Origin: Salinimicrobium sediminis
GTDB lineage: Bacteria; Bacteroidota; Bacteroidia; Flavobacteriales; Flavobacteriaceae
Reading direction: 5' to 3'
NCBI RefSeq assembly: GCF_900215295.1
Contig: NZ_OCMF01000002.1
Span: 659,187-723,186 of the forward strand
DNA length: 64,000 nucleotides
The notes beneath the pieces were generated by a model. That model was given only the letters and a program-made list of their open reading frames with translations. It searched no databases and was not told the origin of the DNA. Shown here in pieces: positions 8,386 through 19,022 of the stretch. The first letter of the stretch is position 1. The number at the start of each line of letters is the position of its first letter. A program made the translations under genes and the position numbers.

Positions 8386-9453
8386 ATGCAAAAAAAGAGA
8401 TTTTGGCTTTTGGCGCTTCTTGGTCTCCTTATTTTAGCAAGGATACTCCTGCCATATTTCCTGGAAAGGTACATTAATGGTGTACTAAGGGATATTCCGG
8501 GTTATACCGGTTATGTAGAAGATGTTGACGTAGCACTATATCGGGGAGCCTATGTGATTGAAGGGCTGCACCTGGATAAGGTCAATGCTGAAGTTTCTAC
8601 TCCCTTTTTAAATTTTCCAAAAGCAGATATCTCCATAGAATGGCGGGCGCTATTTAAGGGAAGAATAGTTAGTGAGATCATTTTACATGAACCCATTGTC
8701 AACTACATCTATGAAGACCAGAAAAAAGAAACTCCCGAGGGAAAACCTGAAGTAGCCGACTGGCAAAAGGCGCTCATGGATCTCGTACCCATCGAAATCA
8801 ACCATTTCCAGGTAATAAATGGAAAATTCAGTTATGTGAAGTTTTCTGAAGATCCAAATATTGATCTGGTTATGGAGCACATTAATCTTATTGCTACAAA
8901 CCTGAGAAATGTGGAGAATTCCGATAATGTTTTGCCTTCATCGGTACATGCCACAGCCGTATCTTTTGGAGGAGGTAGTGTATTATTGGAAGGAAGAATA
9001 GATATCATGAGGCAAATTCCCAATCTGGATATGGAATTCTCCCTTCAAAAAGCCGATGTAAGGGCATTAAACGAGACCTCCTTAAAGTTTGCCGGTGTCG
9101 ATTTTGCGCGGGGAACTTTTGAACTTTACGCAGAGGCTGCAATTGCAGATGGATATATAAAGGGATATATAAAACCAATGTTCATAGATACCGAGCTTAT
9201 TGGAGAGGAAGATCAGGGTTTTTTTGAAAAGTTATGGGAAGGTTTTGTGGGTGTTTTCAAATTTTTATTTAAAAACCAGGGCACAGATACTCTTGCCACA
9301 CGCACTCCTTTTGAAGGAGATCTTAATGAGATTGACACCGGAGTTTTTAAAACCATTCTCAATATATTTAAGAATGCCTGGTTCAATGCCTTTTCTGCAG
9401 AGGTTGAGGAGGATATTGATTATCGTGATGCGAAAGAAGCCTCAAAAGATTAA
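8386..9453 (+). CDS. DUF748 (AsmA-like) envelope protein
   Basis: A 355-residue protein with one N-terminal membrane helix (residues 6-24, FWLLALLGLLILARI) and the DUF748 pattern: LERYINGVLRDIPGYTGYVEDVDVALYRGAY, then a stretch of beta strands naming a 'substrate-independent' repeat-barrel fold related to AsmA. AsmA/DUF748 proteins are thought to sit in the envelope and help phospholipid transfer or outer-membrane assembly. The C-terminal third (about 270-330) contains a predicted amphipathic hydrophobic segment (FEKLWEGFVGVFKFLF). Stands alone; no strong terminator follows. Family assignment is good, function inferred from relatives only. Confidence 0.75.
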   Translation: MQKKRFWLLALLGLLILARILLPYFLERYINGVLRDIPGYTGYVEDVDVALYRGAYVIEGLHLDKVNAEVSTPFLNFPKADISIEWRALFKGRIVSEIILHEPIVNYIYEDQKKETPEGKPEVADWQKALMDLVPIEINHFQVINGKFSYVKFSEDPNIDLVMEHINLIATNLRNVENSDNVLPSSVHATAVSFGGGSVLLEGRIDIMRQIPNLDMEFSLQKADVRALNETSLKFAGVDFARGTFELYAEAAIADGYIKGYIKPMFIDTELIGEEDQGFFEKLWEGFVGVFKFLFKNQGTDTLATRTPFEGDLNEIDTGVFKTILNIFKNAWFNAFSAEVEEDIDYRDAKEASKD

Positions 9454-9624
9454 CTAAAAAAAATTCTGAAGGTAGAAAATTGTGCAGTTTTAATTCTTTA
9501 GTTTTGCACCGCTTTCTCATCGGGTACAGATATTCAGGAAGTTAAAGGGGAAAAAATATATTTCTCTTTGGCAATATCGGGTATCAGGTTCCGTTGTGGT
9601 AGTGACAAAAAAAGAATAACTGTT

Positions 9625-10206
9625 ATGAACAAAATCCTATTTTCCTCCCTTTTACTGCTTTACATTAACGTTACTGTTGCCCAGGTTTCTACTGAAACTA
9701 CTATTGATGAAAAGTTTCAGGAATTAATTACAAATTCTAATAATTTCAAAGGATACAAAGTAGTTGACACAGATCAACTCACCACTTTACAAAAATTAAC
9801 TTCCAATCGCATAGCTGAACTTAAGGAAGAGATCGCAGCTTCTAAACAGGCAACTGATGCCCAGGAGGCACAAATGGCTCAATTAAGGTCCGATCTTGAA
9901 TCTATGGAAGCACAATTAAACACTGTGACCTCTGAAAAAGATAATATTTCCTTTCTTGGTATGTCTTTAAGCAAAGCCGGGTACAACACCACTATGTGGA
10001 GTATCATTGGAGTCCTTGTATTGGCGCTGGCTTTATTCGTTGTTAGATTTAAAAGAAGCCATATTCATACTACCGAAGCCAGGAAGAATCTCAATGAACT
10101 TGAAAAGGAATTTGATGCTTATCGTGTAAAAGCATTAGAAAAAGAACAAAGACTCGGTCGCCTTTTACAGGACGAAAAAAACAAGCAACTTAAGCTGGCG
10201 AAATAA
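9625..10206 (+). CDS. Signal-peptide coiled-coil membrane protein upstream of trmD
   Basis: A 193-residue protein from the start at 9625 (MNKILFSSLLLLYINVTVAQ), which begins with a clear signal peptide; the open frame to 9568 would put 19 polar residues ahead of it. After the signal: a short domain, a coiled coil (about 60-105, heptads of Leu/Glu/Gln), one membrane helix (about 125-144, MWSIIGVLVLALALFVV) and a second charged helix to the end. No catalytic motif. The same kind of gene commonly precedes trmD in Flavobacteriia and has sometimes inherited that name by mistake; it is not a methyltransferase. Role unknown. Confidence 0.7.
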   Translation: MNKILFSSLLLLYINVTVAQVSTETTIDEKFQELITNSNNFKGYKVVDTDQLTTLQKLTSNRIAELKEEIAASKQATDAQEAQMAQLRSDLESMEAQLNTVTSEKDNISFLGMSLSKAGYNTTMWSIIGVLVLALALFVVRFKRSHIHTTEARKNLNELEKEFDAYRVKALEKEQRLGRLLQDEKNKQLKLAK

Positions 10207-10272
10207 GAAAAAGGCTTCTGTTCTTTTGACTAACTTTGACGTTTCAACCGGCAAAGCCGAATTCCCTTTGTT

Positions 10273-10959
10273 ATGCGCATTGATATTATCACCGTAGTTC
10301 CCGAAATCCTCACCAGTCCTTTTGAAGCTTCCATCTTAAAGAGAGCCATTGAAAAAGGTCTGGTAGAGATACATCTCCATAACTTGAGAGACTATGTGAC
10401 CGACAATTACAAACAGGTAGACGATTACCAGTTTGGTGGTGGTGCCGGGATGGTCATGATGATCGAACCCATAGACAAATGTATCTCAGCTTTAAAGGCT
10501 GAAAGAGACTACGACGAGGTGATCTACATGACTCCAGATGGAGAAACCTTAAAACAGGGAGTTGCCAATCAACTGTCATTAAAGGAAAATTTAATAATCC
10601 TTTGCGGCCACTATAAAGGAGTGGATCAAAGAGTAAGAGAACACTTTATTACCCGGGAAATTTCTGTGGGAGATTATGTATTATCCGGTGGAGAACTTGG
10701 AGCTGCTGTATTATGTGATGCGGTAATAAGGTTGCTACCGGGTGTTTTAGGGAATGAAACCTCTGCCCTCACCGACTCTTTTCAGGATAATCTTTTGGCT
10801 CCTCCAATCTATACCAGGCCGGCTGAATACAAAGGGTGGAAGGTGCCGGAGATTCTCACATCAGGTAATACCCCAAAGATCGAGGAATGGAGAGAAGAAC
10901 AGGCATATAACCGCACAAAAGAGCTACGTCCCGATCTTTTAAGTGAGGAAGAAAAATAA
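10273..10959 (+). CDS. trmD: tRNA (guanine-37-N1)-methyltransferase
   Basis: SPOUT-class enzyme making m1G37 in tRNAs to prevent +1 frameshifting. 228 residues, the normal length. Seen: N-terminal [12 protein letters not shown], the knot-region [16 protein letters not shown] and [14 protein letters not shown], then [15 protein letters not shown], all hallmark TrmD segments. It precedes rplS, the common bacterial trmD-rplS order (rimM is not adjacent here). A separate -7 element lies between trmD and rplS, so rplS can be transcribed independently. Confidence 0.98.
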   Translation: MRIDIITVVPEILTSPFEASILKRAIEKGLVEIHLHNLRDYVTDNYKQVDDYQFGGGAGMVMMIEPIDKCISALKAERDYDEVIYMTPDGETLKQGVANQLSLKENLIILCGHYKGVDQRVREHFITREISVGDYVLSGGELGAAVLCDAVIRLLPGVLGNETSALTDSFQDNLLAPPIYTRPAEYKGWKVPEILTSGNTPKIEEWREEQAYNRTKELRPDLLSEEEK

Positions 10960-10993
10960 ATAAATTCTTCCTTTTAAGATTAAGAAAATTTAT

Positions 10994-11001
10994 TACTTTT
11001 G
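10994..11001 (+). promoter_or_regulatory. -7 promoter element upstream of rplS
   Basis: TACTTTTG matches TAnnTTTG, 74 bases before the rplS start, leaving a leader of about 65 bases. No obvious -33 TTTG partner. Confidence 0.5.
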
Positions 11002-11075
11002 CACACGTTTCTGAACCAACCTCTGGCGATCATCGTGAATGTTGCTTTAGACTTTATTTTTAAACCATTAGAAAC

Positions 11076-11426
11076 ATGGAATCCTTAATTAAGTTTGTAC
11101 AAGACGAATTTGTAACAAAGAAAGATTTCCCTGATTTTTCAGCCGGAGATACAATTACTGTTTATTATGAAATTACTGAAGGGCAAAAAACCCGTACTCA
11201 GTTCTTCCGCGGGGTAGTGATCCAAAAAAGAGGGACAGGATCTTCTCAAACTTTTACTATTCGAAAAATGAGTGGAACTGTAGGTGTAGAAAGAATCTTT
11301 CCTTTAAACCTACCGGCTCTTCAAAAGATCGAAATCAACAAGCGTGGTAAAGTTCGTAGAGCAAGGATCTACTACTTTAGAGAACTTACCGGTAAAAAAG
11401 CACGTATTAAAGAAAGAAGAAGATAA
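11076..11426 (+). CDS. rplS: 50S ribosomal protein L19
   Basis: Large-subunit protein at the 30S-50S interface. 116 residues, as usual. Seen: DFSAGDTITVYYEITEG, the RTQFFRGVVIQKRG segment and C-terminal KRGKVRRARIYYFRELTGKKARIKE, all family signatures. Preceded by its own promoter element and closed by a terminator, with trmD immediately upstream. Confidence 0.99.
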   Translation: MESLIKFVQDEFVTKKDFPDFSAGDTITVYYEITEGQKTRTQFFRGVVIQKRGTGSSQTFTIRKMSGTVGVERIFPLNLPALQKIEINKRGKVRRARIYYFRELTGKKARIKERRR

Positions 11427-11445
11427 TCTTTCAAATATACCATTC

Positions 11446-11476
11446 AAAAAAGCCTCAGAAATTGAGGCTTTTTTTT
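11446..11476 (+). terminator. Rho-independent terminator after rplS
   Basis: AAGCCTCA/TGAGGCTT stem (11450-11457 and 11463-11470) flanked by A and T runs, so it may also act on the opposite strand. Confidence 0.9.
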
Positions 11477-11641
11477 ATGCTTAAAATTTAAGAAATAATT
11501 ATAACTCGCTGAACCCAAAATACTTGCAAAACCCAATTTCCTTTCGTAAATTTAATACAGAGTTTAAAGCAAAAGAATGTCGCAAGGAATTCTACTTCTA
11601 AACTCAGTGTAAAGCAAGATCTTTACATAGGTTTTTACTCT

Positions 11642-11675
11642 TTTGAACAACAATATACTTAAAATGTATAGTTTG
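11642..11675 (+). promoter_or_regulatory. Candidate promoter for a structured RNA
   Basis: TTTG (11642-11645), 21 bases, then TATAGTTTG (11667-11675), a one-base deviation from TAnnTTTG. It would start transcription near 11680 and feed directly into the three hairpins that follow, ending at the terminator at 11862. Confidence 0.45.
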
Positions 11676-11679
11676 GTTT

Positions 11680-14179
<2,500 letters not shown>

Positions 14180-14202
14180 AATTATCATAAATGCAGTTTC
14201 TA

Positions 14203-14232
14203 AAAGTCGCTTTTCATTAAGCGGCTTTTTTT
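14203..14232 (+). terminator. Rho-independent terminator after icd
   Basis: Stem AAAGTCGC/GCGGCTTT with one G-T pair, ten-base loop, then a T run. Confidence 0.85.
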
Positions 14233-14286
14233 GTTTTTATTAAATTTTGAATCTCTTTGTATCTTTCAGTTTAAAAATATTTGATC

Positions 14287-15228
14287 ATGACAAGCCAGGC
14301 TAACCTACTTCTCCTCTTTTCTCTCTTAATTTCTGCAACCTCTACAGTGTTTTCTCAAAAAAGACAAACAGACAAGGAACTGGAAAAAGCTTTAAAAGAA
14401 ATAACTTCAGATTTTAATGGTGACGTTGGGATCTATGTCTATAACTTAAAAACAAATAAGGAAGCAGCTATTAATGCCGATACGATTTTTCCAACAGCAA
14501 GTGTCATAAAAGTGCCTATTTTACTCGGAGTTTTCCAGAAGATCATCAATGGAGAGCTCAAATACAACGAACCTTTGGTTTATGACGCCAAAAGAGCTTA
14601 CGGCGGTTCCGGGTTGATGCAATTCTATAAAGACAGCACGCAGACCGATCTACGTACTTCCCTTGCACTTATGATGGGTTATTCAGATAATACCAGTTCC
14701 CTCTGGAATCAGGAATTAGCAGGCGGCGGAGAAGGGATCAACACGCTACTCGAATCTCTGAATTTTCAGGATACCCGTGTAAATTCCCGTACAAAAGGCA
14801 GAGAGGATATCTGGAAAAGATATGGTTGGGGACAGACCACTCCGCGGGAAATGACAGATATTCTGGTAAAAATACGCAGGGGAGAAATGTTTAATTCTGC
14901 TGCCAGTGAAGAGATGTACCGCCTAATGACTAATAGCTTTTATACAGATTATGCCCTCTCGGAGATCCCTCCTTACGTTCAAAGTGCGAGTAAACAAGGG
15001 ATGGTAGACGACTCGAGGTCTGAACTGGTTATGGTCAATGCTCCTTCGGGAGACTACGCGTTTTACTTTACCACCAAAAACATTGAAGACGAGTCATGGG
15101 AATATGAAAACGAAGCCTGGGAATTATCCCGGGAAATTTCCGCTTTTCTGTGGAATTATTTTGAGCCGGAATTGACCTGGAAACCTGCTGAAGGCACAAA
15201 AGAATTGACTACAGGAATAAAATACTAG
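14287..15228 (+). CDS. Class A beta-lactamase-like serine hydrolase (exported)
   Basis: A 313-residue exported protein of the beta-lactamase/PBP fold. Start at ATG 14287, two codons after a TTG, followed by a signal peptide (residues 5-24). Motif 1 SxxK is Ser72-Lys75 (TASVIKVPIL); motif 2 is Ser133-Asp-Asn (GYSDNTSS); the third motif, usually KTG, appears as SKQG. The class A omega-loop Glu (ExxLN) is not evident where expected. It may be a true beta-lactamase, a serine carboxypeptidase or an esterase; the altered third motif and missing omega Glu argue against an efficient lactamase. Lies just upstream of oxyR, on the same strand with a 99-base gap. Confidence 0.78.
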   Translation: MTSQANLLLLFSLLISATSTVFSQKRQTDKELEKALKEITSDFNGDVGIYVYNLKTNKEAAINADTIFPTASVIKVPILLGVFQKIINGELKYNEPLVYDAKRAYGGSGLMQFYKDSTQTDLRTSLALMMGYSDNTSSLWNQELAGGGEGINTLLESLNFQDTRVNSRTKGREDIWKRYGWGQTTPREMTDILVKIRRGEMFNSAASEEMYRLMTNSFYTDYALSEIPPYVQSASKQGMVDDSRSELVMVNAPSGDYAFYFTTKNIEDESWEYENEAWELSREISAFLWNYFEPELTWKPAEGTKELTTGIKY

Positions 15229-15295
15229 TGTAGAGCTGTGTTATCTTATTATAGAGAGGGTGATAAAAATCACTTAAAACTATAGAATTAATCAA

Positions 15296-15303
15296 TACTT
15301 TTG
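15296..15303 (+). promoter_or_regulatory. -7 promoter element upstream of oxyR
   Basis: TACTTTTG fits TAnnTTTG, 24 bases before the oxyR start. No -33 TTTG at standard distance. Confidence 0.5.
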
Positions 15304-15327
15304 CAGAAGTAAAAAAGTAATTACAAG

Positions 15328-16269
15328 ATGACCATCACTCAACTGCATTATGTTCTTGCGGTAGCCGAACACCAGAATTTCACCAAAGCAGCACAAAAAG
15401 TATTTGTAACACAACCTACCTTAAGCATGCAGATCCAGAAGCTGGAGGATGAGTTAGATGTATTGATCTTTGACAGAAGTAAAAAACCCATTGAACTTAC
15501 CGAAACGGGAAAAAAGATCGTGCAGCAAGCCAGGAATATCGTCAATGAAAGCGATCGTATCAAGGATATTGTAGATCAACAAAAAGGATTTGTTGGCGGA
15601 CTTTTCAGGCTTGGAGTCATTCCCACGGTCATGCCGACCCTGCTTCCCATGTTTCTTAATACCTTCATTAAAAAATATCCTAAAGTCCGATTAAAGATAG
15701 AGGAACTACATACCGAAGCTATTATTGAGAAATTGCAGGATGGGCATTTGGATGCGGCAATTGCAGCCACACCTTTAGAGCTTCCTAATATTAAGGAACA
15801 GGTTCTTTATTACGAACCTTTTGTTGGATATATTCCACCGGGCCATAGGCTTCATAGTCAAAAGAAAATTGAGGTAGACGATCTTGACCTCAATGATATT
15901 TTGCTTCTTGAGGACGGTCATTGTTTTAAAGATGGAATTTTAAACTTATGTAAAGCTACAAGGAATGCCAACGGAGATCGTTTTCAGCTGGAGACGGGAA
16001 GTTTTGAAACCATGGTCAAGCTTGCCAATGAAGGGTTGGGAATGACCCTATTACCTTATTTGCAGACCATAGATATGAAAGAAAACGAGCAAAAGAACCT
16101 GCGGATGTTTTCTGAGCCCATCCCCGCCCGGGAAGTAAGTCTTATCTTCAACAAAAGCGAATTGAAGATGCAGATCATTGAAGCTTTAAGAAGTACAATT
16201 GCAGGCGTTGTTAAAGGTGCTATAGCTTTTCAAAATGTAAAGATCATTAGTCCCCTCTCCAAAAAGTAG
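15328..16269 (+). CDS. oxyR: OxyR-type LysR regulator of peroxide stress
   Basis: LysR-family DNA-binding activator that senses hydrogen peroxide through a disulfide. 313 residues. Seen: N-terminal winged HTH (MTITQLHYVLAVAEHQNFT to about 60), then the effector domain with GHCFKDGILNLC, in which the peroxidatic and resolving cysteines fall at Cys199 and Cys208, the same numbers and nine-residue spacing as E. coli OxyR. That makes the functional call firm. Targets are usually catalase, Dps and alkyl hydroperoxide reductase; none of these is adjacent, though thioredoxin reductase is encoded about 5 kb away. Followed by a bidirectional terminator. Confidence 0.93.
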   Translation: MTITQLHYVLAVAEHQNFTKAAQKVFVTQPTLSMQIQKLEDELDVLIFDRSKKPIELTETGKKIVQQARNIVNESDRIKDIVDQQKGFVGGLFRLGVIPTVMPTLLPMFLNTFIKKYPKVRLKIEELHTEAIIEKLQDGHLDAAIAATPLELPNIKEQVLYYEPFVGYIPPGHRLHSQKKIEVDDLDLNDILLLEDGHCFKDGILNLCKATRNANGDRFQLETGSFETMVKLANEGLGMTLLPYLQTIDMKENEQKNLRMFSEPIPAREVSLIFNKSELKMQIIEALRSTIAGVVKGAIAFQNVKIISPLSKK

Positions 16270-16276
16270 GAATAAT

Positions 16277-16306
16277 AAAAAAGCGGCTTTAAAGCCGCTT
16301 TTTTAT
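16277..16306. terminator. Bidirectional terminator between oxyR and a convergent small gene
   Basis: AAAAAAGCGGCTTT/AAAGCCGCTTTTTT, a perfect palindrome with A and T runs on both sides; serves both convergent genes. Confidence 0.92.
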
Positions 16307-16312
16307 TTAGAT

Positions 16313-16510
16313 TTAAGGATTAAGGTAAATTAGACACTGGTTTAATTCCGGATTCTGCCGAATTAAGGTGAAAATGTAAAGCTTCAATTCCTCAATTTCG
16401 TAAGGTAATAATCTTTGAAGCGCTTTTTTCACCTCCTTGCAGAAAAGCGTTACATCAAAACTTACTTTACTAAGCACGGTCTTGGTGTACTCAAACATCG
16501 CTCTTGCCAT
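16313..16510 (-). CDS. Small conserved flavobacterial protein
   Basis: A 65-residue soluble protein (MARAMFEYTKTVLSKVSFDV...), predicted all-helical, with no signal peptide or known motif. Sequences of this kind (MARAMFEYTKTVL...SFDVTLFCKEV...LLPYE) are, as I recall, conserved as a small uncharacterised protein across Flavobacteriia, which supports it as real. It is convergent with oxyR through a shared terminator, and has a 130-base upstream gap. Function unknown. Confidence 0.72.
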   Translation of the reverse strand: MARAMFEYTKTVLSKVSFDVTLFCKEVKKALQRLLPYEIEELKLYIFTLIRQNPELNQCLIYLNP

Positions 16511-16642
16511 AGTTGTGATAAATAATTAGTTAACCTGATTAGAATAAGTAGTGGTTATCTATAAGCGAAATCGTTTTCGTTGACTAATTAAAAATACATT
16601 TTTTTATTGAAATGACCTGAACAAGAAGCTAATTTAACAACA

Positions 16643-17443
16643 TTAAAATCTATTATCTCCTCCTACCATATTCCCGAGCCCACCAAGAATACTTCCTTCT
16701 CCTTTGTCCTTACCGCCTCCCTGAGGTGCCGCCGCTAAAATTCTTCCCGCAAGCCTGCTAAAGGGCAAGGATTGAACAAAAACAGTTCCCGGGCCAGTAA
16801 GGGTGGCATAGAATAATCCTTCCCCTCCAAAAAGGCTGTTTTTGATGCCGCCTATAAATTCAATGTCGTAATTCACATCTTTGGTAAATCCTATAATACA
16901 GCCTGTATCCACTTTTAATTTCTCACCAGGCGACAAAACTTTTTTTGCAGTTGTCCCTCCCGAATGGACAAAAGCCATCCCATCGCCTTCCAGCTTTTGC
17001 ATAATGAATCCTTCTCCACCAAAAAATCCACGCCCCAGTTTCCTGCTGAATTCTATGCCGATAGCCACTCCTTTAGCAGCACATAAAAAGGCATCTTTCT
17101 GGCAGATGAATTTCCCGCCATATTCTGTAAGATTGATTGGTATTACCTTTCCCGGATATGGGGAGGCAAAGCTTATTTTCTTCTTTCCCGGGACCTGATT
17201 CGTGAAAATAGTCATGAACAGGCTCTCCCCTGTCAACAACCTTTTTCCGGCTCCAAGAACTTTTCCCAGAAATCCTTCATTCTGTTTAGATCCGTCACCA
17301 AAAATGGTATCCATCTTTACGCCGTCTTCCATCATCATAAAGTTACCGGCTTCAGCAATAACCGCCTCCTGTGGATCTAATTCCAGCTCCACGTATTGCA
17401 TCTCCTCTCCAAAGATCTTGTAATCAATTTCATGTGCATTCAT
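16643..17443 (-). CDS. AIM24 family protein (TIGR00266)
   Basis: A 266-residue protein of the AIM24/TIGR00266 family: repeated beta-strand modules with glycine-rich turns. Seen: [19 protein letters not shown] near the N terminus, [41 protein letters not shown], and [31 protein letters not shown], which are the family's recurring blocks. Bacterial members are cytosolic or membrane-associated and uncharacterised; yeast Aim24 affects mitochondrial cristae. The C terminus ends in a Gly-rich tail ([16 protein letters not shown]). No operon partner apart from a possible link to the DUF4442 gene 77 bases upstream, separated by heptamer repeats. Confidence 0.85.
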   Translation of the reverse strand: MNAHEIDYKIFGEEMQYVELELDPQEAVIAEAGNFMMMEDGVKMDTIFGDGSKQNEGFLGKVLGAGKRLLTGESLFMTIFTNQVPGKKKISFASPYPGKVIPINLTEYGGKFICQKDAFLCAAKGVAIGIEFSRKLGRGFFGGEGFIMQKLEGDGMAFVHSGGTTAKKVLSPGEKLKVDTGCIIGFTKDVNYDIEFIGGIKNSLFGGEGLFYATLTGPGTVFVQSLPFSRLAGRILAAAPQGGGKDKGEGSILGGLGNMVGGDNRF

Positions 17444-17447
17444 CTTA

Positions 17448-17512
17448 TAAAAGGTTTAAGGTTTAATATTTAATGTCTAATGCTTTAAGTTCAGGGCTTC
17501 AGGTTTAACTAT
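17448..17512. repeat. Degenerate 7-base-period repeat
   Basis: Units such as AAGGTTT, AAGGTTT, AATATTT, AATGTCT, AATGCTT follow one another at a 7-base step, partly decayed. One of at least four such tracts in the window. Confidence 0.55.
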
Positions 17513-17520
17513 TATAATCT

Positions 17521-17976
17521 TTAACTCTTCGCCTTTACTGTCCATTCAAATTCAAAAACAGAAACCTCTTTTCCTTCCTCATTCACTCCGCGGGAGCGCA
17601 TCCAAAAGGTTTGTCCTTCGCCGGTCTTAAGAGTTTCTTCTATTGCAGAGGAGATCAAATGACCATCGTTACAAATAAAGGAGATCTTCCCGGTCGCTTT
17701 TTTGGAGAAGCGGGCATTATTTTGAGCCACCAGCATGGAGACAGGCTTTCCGGATTTTTGGATGGCGCTCATCACCAGAGCCCCCGTACTTAATTCAGCC
17801 GCCATAGCCTGTACTGCAAAATACAGGGAGTTAAAAGGATTTTGATTGATCCAGCGATGAGTTACTCCTGTTACACAGTTATCTGAATCAATTTCTTTAA
17901 CCCTTACTCCACAAATCCAGGCACTGGGTAACTTGAACATTAGAAAAGAATTCAGTTTTCGGGAGGAAACTTTCAT
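17521..17976 (-). CDS. DUF4442 hotdog-fold protein (thioesterase-like)
   Basis: A 151-residue protein from the start at 17976 (MKVSSRKLNSFLMFKLPSAW); the longer frame to 18114 reaches into a promoter on the other strand and is rejected. The pattern NSFLMFKLPSAWICGVRV, then HRWINQNPFNSLYFAVQAMAAELSTG, is that of the DUF4442/PaaI-like hotdog family, whose members are CoA or ACP thioesterases or dehydratase-like. Asn-Pro-Phe-x-Ser near the central helix fits the substrate-side of the fold. Substrate unknown. Divergent from the DUF4870 gene. Confidence 0.78.
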   Translation of the reverse strand: MKVSSRKLNSFLMFKLPSAWICGVRVKEIDSDNCVTGVTHRWINQNPFNSLYFAVQAMAAELSTGALVMSAIQKSGKPVSMLVAQNNARFSKKATGKISFICNDGHLISSAIEETLKTGEGQTFWMRSRGVNEEGKEVSVFEFEWTVKAKS

Positions 17977-18067
17977 AGTTATTAAAGGTTTTTCTAAAAG
18001 TATTACAATTCCTGAACATGCTAAAATGTTAAATTTTAAAGCCTCGTAAAAAAATACAGTACTTTGT

Positions 18068-18100
18068 TTTGCATAATACCATCTTAAAGATATATATTTG
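18068..18100 (+). promoter_or_regulatory. Canonical Bacteroidota promoter for the DUF4870-PadR-PspC operon
   Basis: TTTG (18068-18071), 21 bases, TATATTTG (18093-18100): both elements exact. Transcription would start near 18107, 14 bases before the first ATG. Confidence 0.8.
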
Positions 18101-18120
18101 TATAAGAAAATCAATTAAAA

Positions 18121-18618
18121 ATGACTCAATCAATCAAACCAGACAAAACAGTAGCAGCCTTAATCCACCTGTCTACTTTTTCACAGTTCTTTTTCCCTTT
18201 TGGAAATTTCATATTTCCATTGATCTTTTGGACAGCTAAAAAAAATGATCCCTTTGTAAATGAGCATGGGAAGCAGGCTTTGAACTTCCAGATCAGCTTT
18301 TTCCTATATGTACTTTTTATTGTACTGGCAGGTATTGCCGGTGCCGTAATTATTGGAGTGAATCTTAACATAGAAAATTTTTACTGGAATGACCATGGAC
18401 ATTTCATAGGTAGCCCAGAAAATGCTACTCCTGTGATCATTTATGTAATGATCATGATCTTCCTGCTCCTTAGCCTGCTGATTCTTAATTTATATGCAGT
18501 AGTATCGGCCACTGTAAAGGCGGGAGAAGGAAAATTATATAAGTATCCGCTCACGATCAATTTCCTGGGTGCTTCAGGAGCTCTTCCAGCTTCCGAAGCT
18601 ACTTCAGAAAAAGAATAA
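18121..18618 (+). CDS. DUF4870 membrane protein
   Basis: A 165-residue integral membrane protein of the DUF4870 family, with three to four helices (about 22-40, 62-84, 112-136). The opening KTVAALIHLSTFSQFFFPFGNFIFPLIFW and NEHGKQALNFQISF are the family's signature. Such proteins often sit beside PadR and PspC genes and are thought to take part in envelope-stress or membrane-property sensing, but no function is established. First gene of a three-gene operon with a strong promoter; 59 bases separate it from padR. Confidence 0.88.
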   Translation: MTQSIKPDKTVAALIHLSTFSQFFFPFGNFIFPLIFWTAKKNDPFVNEHGKQALNFQISFFLYVLFIVLAGIAGAVIIGVNLNIENFYWNDHGHFIGSPENATPVIIYVMIMIFLLLSLLILNLYAVVSATVKAGEGKLYKYPLTINFLGASGALPASEATSEKE

Positions 18619-18677
18619 ATATTAATCATCAATCAATCAAAAAATGAACAGTTCCTTAACAATCAAAACCAAACACT

Positions 18678-19022
18678 ATGAAGATTGAAAACACTAAGGC
18701 TCAAATGCGTAAAGGTGTTTTGGAATACTGCATCTTATCTGTACTTAAAGACAATGATGCCTACGTAGCCGAAATTCTCGATACTCTGAAAAGTGCCAAA
18801 CTGCTGGTGGTGGAAGGTACAATTTACCCACTGCTCACCCGACTGAAAAATGCGGGGCTGCTAAACTACCGCTGGGAAGAATCCACAAGTGGTCCCCCGC
18901 GAAAATATTATGGCCTAACCGAAACCGGAAAGATATTTTTAAAAGAGCTCACCCACACCTGGGATGAACTGCAAACCGCAGTAACAATCGTAACCACCCA
19001 AAAACCTAAAAACCATGAATAA
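18678..19022 (+). CDS. PadR family transcriptional regulator
   Basis: A 114-residue winged-helix regulator of the short PadR (PadR-s1) type: KGVLEYCILSVLKDNDAYVAEIL at the N terminus, the recognition region LVVEGTIYPLLTRLKNAGLL, the wing SGPPRKYYGLT and a C-terminal dimerisation helix. It overlaps the PspC gene by eight bases, so the two are translationally coupled and this regulator probably controls the operon it belongs to. The ATGT-N8-ACAT site known for other PadRs is not apparent upstream. Ligand unknown. Confidence 0.92.
   Translation: MKIENTKAQMRKGVLEYCILSVLKDNDAYVAEILDTLKSAKLLVVEGTIYPLLTRLKNAGLLNYRWEESTSGPPRKYYGLTETGKIFLKELTHTWDELQTAVTIVTTQKPKNHE

Noticed and set aside
9568..9624. 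Longer N terminus for the coiled-coil protein before trmD
   Set aside because: It would place 19 polar residues ahead of an otherwise clear signal peptide.
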